Below, piece after piece: positions 59,834 through 64,000 of a stretch of 64,000 nucleotides of DNA. The stretch's first letter is position 1, and each line of letters opens with the position of its first letter. The notes beneath the pieces are model-generated. The model searched no databases. It worked only from the letters and a program-made list of their open reading frames with translations, and was not told the origin of the DNA. The translations under genes were made by a program, and so were the position numbers. The DNA comes from Coriolopsis trogii (taxonomy: Eukaryota > Basidiomycota > Agaricomycetes > Polyporales > Polyporaceae). The stretch spans positions 1,054,001-1,118,000 of the forward strand of contig JAHYIO010000007.1 in assembly GCA_020543525.1 (NCBI GenBank). Direction: 5' to 3'.

Positions 59834-60067
59834 GGCAGGACAGTTGGGGCCTGAAACTGCATCTGGGCTCTGCGCATGCGAGGGGGAGGTGATCCAACTT
59901 GGACGCCTTCCTAAAGCGGGAGAGCACGCTCCCATGTGATGCTGCGGGACATTGACGGCCAAGGACTGCTTTAGCACCATCTCTCGTCCCCAATCTCTCT
60001 CTTCATCTCCTCCTCCTCCTCCTTCCTCCTCCCTCCCTCCGAGGCGCCTGCTCTCCTCACCGTCGCC

Positions 60068-62026
60068 ATGCCCCGCGTACGCTCGCTCCGGACACAAGCA
60101 CTGTCTCCCAAGCGCGATATCTCGCCAGGGCCCCCTTCACCAACATTTACAGAGACCACGAACGCGTCCGTCCTCAACTTCGGCCCAGACGGCCCCGAGA
60201 AGATCATCACCCGCGCGAACCTCAAGGCGAGCTTGCAGTCATACGAGGAAGTGAGCAGACACATTCCCGACCCCCTGACTGGACATTGGCTGAGCAGCGC
60301 CCTTATCGTCCAGCTGCTCAACAGATGTGCGGCCTATCGCGCAGCGTTGTTGTCCATGTCGAAAGCGACTGCCGGCTTTGCGGACGCGATGGAGACGTGC
60401 TCGGGGTGCGTCCCTTGAACTGCTCCCTCGTTGTGTGGAGCTGACTGCGCCTAGACTCAAGGGTCCGACTTACGAGTCAGGTACCAGGATACAGGCTGCT
60501 GCCGGTCTGCACCATCTCATGAGCAATCACTTCCACGTCATGGTGAGTGCGTCATGAATCTATGTCGCTGCCTCCCCATTCAAACTATCGCGCCAGGCGG
60601 AGACGCTTGACAAGCAATTCGAGAAGCCATTGCGCCAACACCTCGAGAACTACCGTACGGTCGTCACAGTGAGTTTGAAACTCCGTACATTCAGATTGTG
60701 AAGTGAACGTTTCGTGCTAGGAACGTTCAAACGCATACGAGAAAGCTCTGCGAGAGAAGAGCAAGATCATCCGCCAAACTGAAATGGGGAACATGAAGAT
60801 GAAAGGCAGAAGTGAGCCCTGCCGTTCTCATTCTTTCGCACCCAACCCTTATCTTCTGCAGACCTCCAATCCTTCCGCGAGGCATTAGCAATCCTGCAAA
60901 GGCAAGTGGACGAACTAGACGAGCTCAAAGCGCACCACTATCAAGAGATCGTGGAGCACGAGGAGGAGGTCTGGGACTTCGTCCAGGGTAAAGTCTGCTT
61001 GGTTGTACGTTCGACCATGGACGTGTTCGACAGGCTAACCTCGAAAGCGTATGTCATCTCTGCCTCCAGTTGCACGACCAACTTAAAAAGACCCCCAACA
61101 GTTCAGACCCTGTGATAGAGCCCATGCTTCAGACCGTCCCCGATCCCTTCGACTCCTACGGCCCACCTCCCGCCGAAGACCAAATCTTCACCATCCTCCC
61201 CCCACTCTCCGTCATCGCCAACACTCCCTCCTCCGCACCCAGTCCGCTCACCGCGTCCACCCCAGAGCTCGAAAGCAGCAGCGACGGCCTGCCGTCCGGC
61301 AAGAACTCATGGTCAAGCACAGGCGGCTTCTTCCCCGACGCCGCCGCAGCCGCATGGGCAGACGTGCCCTCCAGCCCCCCCGGCGGCTCGCCCTCGCCGT
61401 CCTCCCCGAGCTCAGGCGCTACCTCCCCCGCGCGCTCCGTCTCCCCCAAGCTGTCGAGCGTGAACAGGCGGCACTCGCACCCCGTCTCGTCCTCGTCCTC
61501 GGCGTTCGCGCACCATACCCCGCGCAAGTCCGAGTCGAAGCTCCGCAGCGTCCTGTCCGTGCTCGAGGAGGGCGCCGCCGCAGGCCGCTCGGCGGCAGGG
61601 TCAGCGCACCAGAACGGAGAGAGGGAGATGGAGGAGAGTCATGCGAGGTCGGCGTCTGTGTCGGCGCATGTCCCCTCCTCTAGTACGAACGGGAAGGCGC
61701 CAGAAATGGGCGGGGTCGACGGCGGGGCGAGCGTGTGGGGCGGGTCGAAATCGACGCTTTCGAGGCCGACGTTGTCCGGGTTGGACGTTCCCCCAGGACC
61801 CGATGGGCGCGGGGGCGGAGGCGGAGGCGGAGGCGGGGGCGAGGGCGACGTGACGCCGCGGAACACGCTGCGCGCGAGGGCGCAGTCGCCGCCTATACCG
61901 GCGTTCGACTATGACGGACCTTCGATTTTGCCCTCGCCAGGGGCTGCTGACGCAAACGTGAGGGAGGCGCGGAGTCGGAGTCCACAGTCGGACGACACGG
62001 CCATCCCGTCGCCCGTCGCGTCGTGA
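60068..62026 (+). CDS. Ivy1-like BAR-domain protein
   Basis: Ivy1 is an inverse-BAR phospholipid-binding protein of the vacuole that interacts with Ypt7 and Vps33. The sequence begins MPRVRSLRTQALSPKRDISP and goes on NFGPDGPEKIITRANLKASL. Several exons then form the helical BAR region: LLNRCAAYRAALLSMSKATA, FADAMETCSG, AAAGLHHLMSNHFHVM, AETLDKQFEKPLRQHLENYR, ERSNAYEKALREKSKIIRQT and REALAILQRQVDELDELKAH with YQEIVEHEEEVWDF. The last exon is a roughly 300-residue Ser/Pro-rich tail with a Gly run (near 61810-61845), presumably disordered, ending with TGA at 62024-62026. Confidence 0.75.
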
Positions 62027-62472
62027 TCAATGCTTGTTTTTTTGGTTTGGGTGCGTGTTTTTCTGTGGAGGTGTTGGTGTTGCCTCCCGGAGGGTTCGGA
62101 CTTTGTACACGAGATACCGACTTTGCATTCTTCTCTCTGTCCATGTTTTGCGTCGCCCCGTCGCACGCGTATGCGCGCGGCCGGCCTCTGCCGGGCAATC
62201 TCGACTCACACATACATCGAAGGCCCCCTTTGCACTGCACTGCTCTCTCCATCTCGTGCGACGCTGCACGCTCACATAATCTACCGTCCATCGAACATTA
62301 CAGTGGATCGTCGTCATGCGGTAGAGGTACTTGAGTTGAGTGGTGATGCAATTCAGATTGCGAGCGAGAGCCCCTGCCCAAGCCTAAGCAAGATTAGTCG
62401 ATTATTCTAAGGCGTAAGGTATCGTGGTTGAGGCTGGAGTCTCCTTGTACGGCTCTGAATGGGTCGAGGGCC
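62027..62472. other. Convergent intergenic stretch
   Basis: Between the Ivy1-like stop and the aspartyl-tRNA synthetase stop. T-rich just after the Ivy1-like stop; no gene recognised. Confidence 0.5.
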
Positions 62473-64000
62473 TTATGACGACGTGGAGCATTGTGGCCGG
62501 AGGGCGTACTGCGCGAGAACGTCCGCGGTGGATGGAGACGGGCTTTTAAAGAGGAGGTCCGTCCCCGATGCCGTCTTGGGGAAAGCGATGACGTCTCGAA
62601 TGGACGCCGTCTTGCAGAGGATGGCCATCATCCGGTCGAAACCTAGGGAATTGGCCAAAGTGAGTGATCGATTCCGGTCAGACATGAGAAGGAGAGAGTA
62701 ACGCACCGAAGGCGAACCCTCCGTGCGGCGGGGCGCCGCAGCGGAGCGCGTGCAATAGGTGGTTGAACGACGCTTTCTCTCTGTCATCGAGCTGGACGTG
62801 ACGGGACGGACGGTCAGAGATGTCGGTCTGCTGGCGCGGACCCGCCCACAAGGATGATAGCTGCGTACCTGGAGGATCTCGGCGAAAATGTGCTCCTGCA
62901 TCGCCGCGTCGTGCACCCTGACCGAGCCGCCGCCGATCTCGACCCCGTTCAGGACAAGGTCGTAATGCTGTCCGCGGACCTATCGACAGACGTTCCAAGC
63001 CAGCGACATCAGTCCAAACCCGAATCCAAAAGCAAACCCAAGTGCTAGTTCCGTCAACGAGAGACGCACCTCTCCGATCTCGCCCGCGTACATCCTCCCG
63101 ACGTCCTCCCACATTGGCGCGGTGAACGGGTGATGGGAGCTGCTCCACCGTCCGTGCGCGAGAAAGTCCTTGTCCTCGTCCGCGCGCGTGAAGAGCGGGA
63201 ACTCGGTCACCCAGAGGAACGCGGGCGGGGCGCCGCTCAGGTCGAGGTCCCCGTTCTTCTGCGCTGCTTCGGAGAGCGCGAGCCGGAGGCGGCCGAGCGC
63301 GGTCCATCCGCCCTGGTACGCTCGTCCGTGAGTCTGTGTTTGTGTATTAGAGAGTGTGTGTGAAACTGTACCTCGGGTCTCTTGGGACGTCTCGCGAGCC
63401 AGATGGTTCCGCCTTCGGACAGACCAAGGGAGGCTGTGAGCTCCGTGGCGTCCAAAGTGAGGCCGGGAGATGTCAGAACGTCCTTGACTGTTTCGCTCTT
63501 GTTGAGCCAACTAGAAGAAGCACCCTCTGTGATGACGATCTGCTCGACGCCAAGGGGTTGCTCTACTTCCCCAGCAGCACGGCGGAAAGCGGCGTGTTCG
63601 GGACGAGAGGTAACGCGGATGGCCTCAATGATCTCACCTAGCCGTTCGACCGCCGAGCGCAAGGGTTCGGGCAGTTGGGAGGTGAGATCTTCAACCTAGA
63701 CACACGTTCAACGTCCAATCTATCGTCTCGTCGTCCGAATCCACCTACCTCGAACGCAAACCGCAGATCTGGCTTGTCAGACCCATACCTGCTCATCGCC
63801 TCGTGATAGGACATGACCCTGAACCTCTCTACCAGCTCGACGCCCTCGACCTTGCGCCATACGTTCCGTATGACGCCCTCCACGACGTCCCTCACTTCAT
63901 GGCCGCCTATCCGCCACGTCCCTCCACTCCCCTCGCCCTCGCCTGTCTGTGCAGAAGGCTCGCGCCCCCAGCTGACCCAAGCCATCTCAAGGTCGACTTG
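62473..64000 (-). CDS. MSD1: Mitochondrial aspartyl-tRNA synthetase, C-terminal part, truncated by the window edge
   Basis: A class II aminoacyl-tRNA synthetase of the bacterial AspS type that charges mitochondrial tRNA-Asp. The N-terminal anticodon-binding domain lies beyond 64000. The visible exons read RFRVMSYHEAMSRYGSDKPD and LRFAFE (the SDKPDLR landmark of bacterial-type AspRS). The insertion domain follows (EIIEAIRVTSRPEHAAFRRA ... LGLSEGGTIWLARRPKRPE), then GRLRLALSEAA, FLWVTEFPLFTRADEDKDFL, WSSSHHPFTAPMWEDVGRMY, YDLVLNGVEIGGGSVRVHDA, NHLLHALRCGAPPHGGFAFG, FDRMMAILCKTASIRDVIAF and PKTASGTDLLFKSPS. These include class II motifs 2 and 3. The stop is at 62473-62475. Confidence 0.93.

Noticed and set aside
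14011..62472. tRNA genes and CRISPR arrays
   Set aside because: I looked for GTTCGA-type T-loops with flanking stems and for regularly spaced repeats and found none that hold up by eye; a dedicated tRNA scan was not possible.

Overview
The window is nuclear DNA of a basidiomycete fungus, most probably an Agaricomycete. Genes are dense and split by many short introns of about 50-60 nt. Several families are typical of such fungi: a DUF6533 membrane protein, a GPI-anchored GH128-like glucanase, tandem Ure2-like glutathione transferases, and a Ser/Thr-rich single-span membrane protein. Gene calls come from reading protein families by eye. Exon boundaries are inferred from frame changes plus GT/AG signals and are approximate unless given.

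Bases 1-14010 are a transposon nest. A decayed Ty3/gypsy retrotransposon lies on the minus strand. Its 5' LTR is at 13701-14010 and its protease runs off the left edge. Its gag gene is cut by two insertions three bases apart: a 4.3-kb hAT DNA transposon (1673-5949; 8-bp duplication GAAGGCGG; matching inverted ends; a multi-intron transposase with apparent stops) and an intact 6.5-kb Ty1/copia retrotransposon (5961-12463; 567-bp LTRs that look identical; 5-bp duplication GGTCG; one open polyprotein frame). The copia primer site matches the anticodon half of initiator tRNA-Met. The gypsy leader looks self-priming.

Bases 14973-30000 carry TAF8 (TFIID) divergent from riboflavin kinase, an unassigned stretch of about 2.7 kb with a perfect hairpin, a small secreted protein, a SNAPC4-like multi-Myb protein divergent from an Snd2/TMEM208 ER targeting protein, a membrane protein, and a Sfr1/Mei5 recombination mediator. 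A relic of an NmrA-like gene and a MITE-like element follow.

Bases 30000-48000 carry the DUF6533 protein, an NmrA-like dehydrogenase, an IME4/METTL3 m6A methyltransferase, a tandem GST pair (the second broken), a GH128-like protein, the mitochondrial assembly genes COA5/PET191 and IBA57 in a 91-bp head-to-head arrangement, an AcpS-type phosphopantetheinyl transferase, and Elongator subunit ELP2.

Bases 48000-64000 carry an eIF4A-like protein that has lost nearly every catalytic helicase motif (the most unusual gene here), an RRM protein, the LYR-type factor FMC1, SmF, NC2-beta/Dr1, a MAK32-like PfkB protein, an Sfp-type phosphopantetheinyl transferase, an Ivy1-like BAR protein, and the 3' part of mitochondrial aspartyl-tRNA synthetase. 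These are mostly housekeeping genes for transcription, mitochondrial assembly and cofactor attachment. No co-regulated metabolic cluster is evident.
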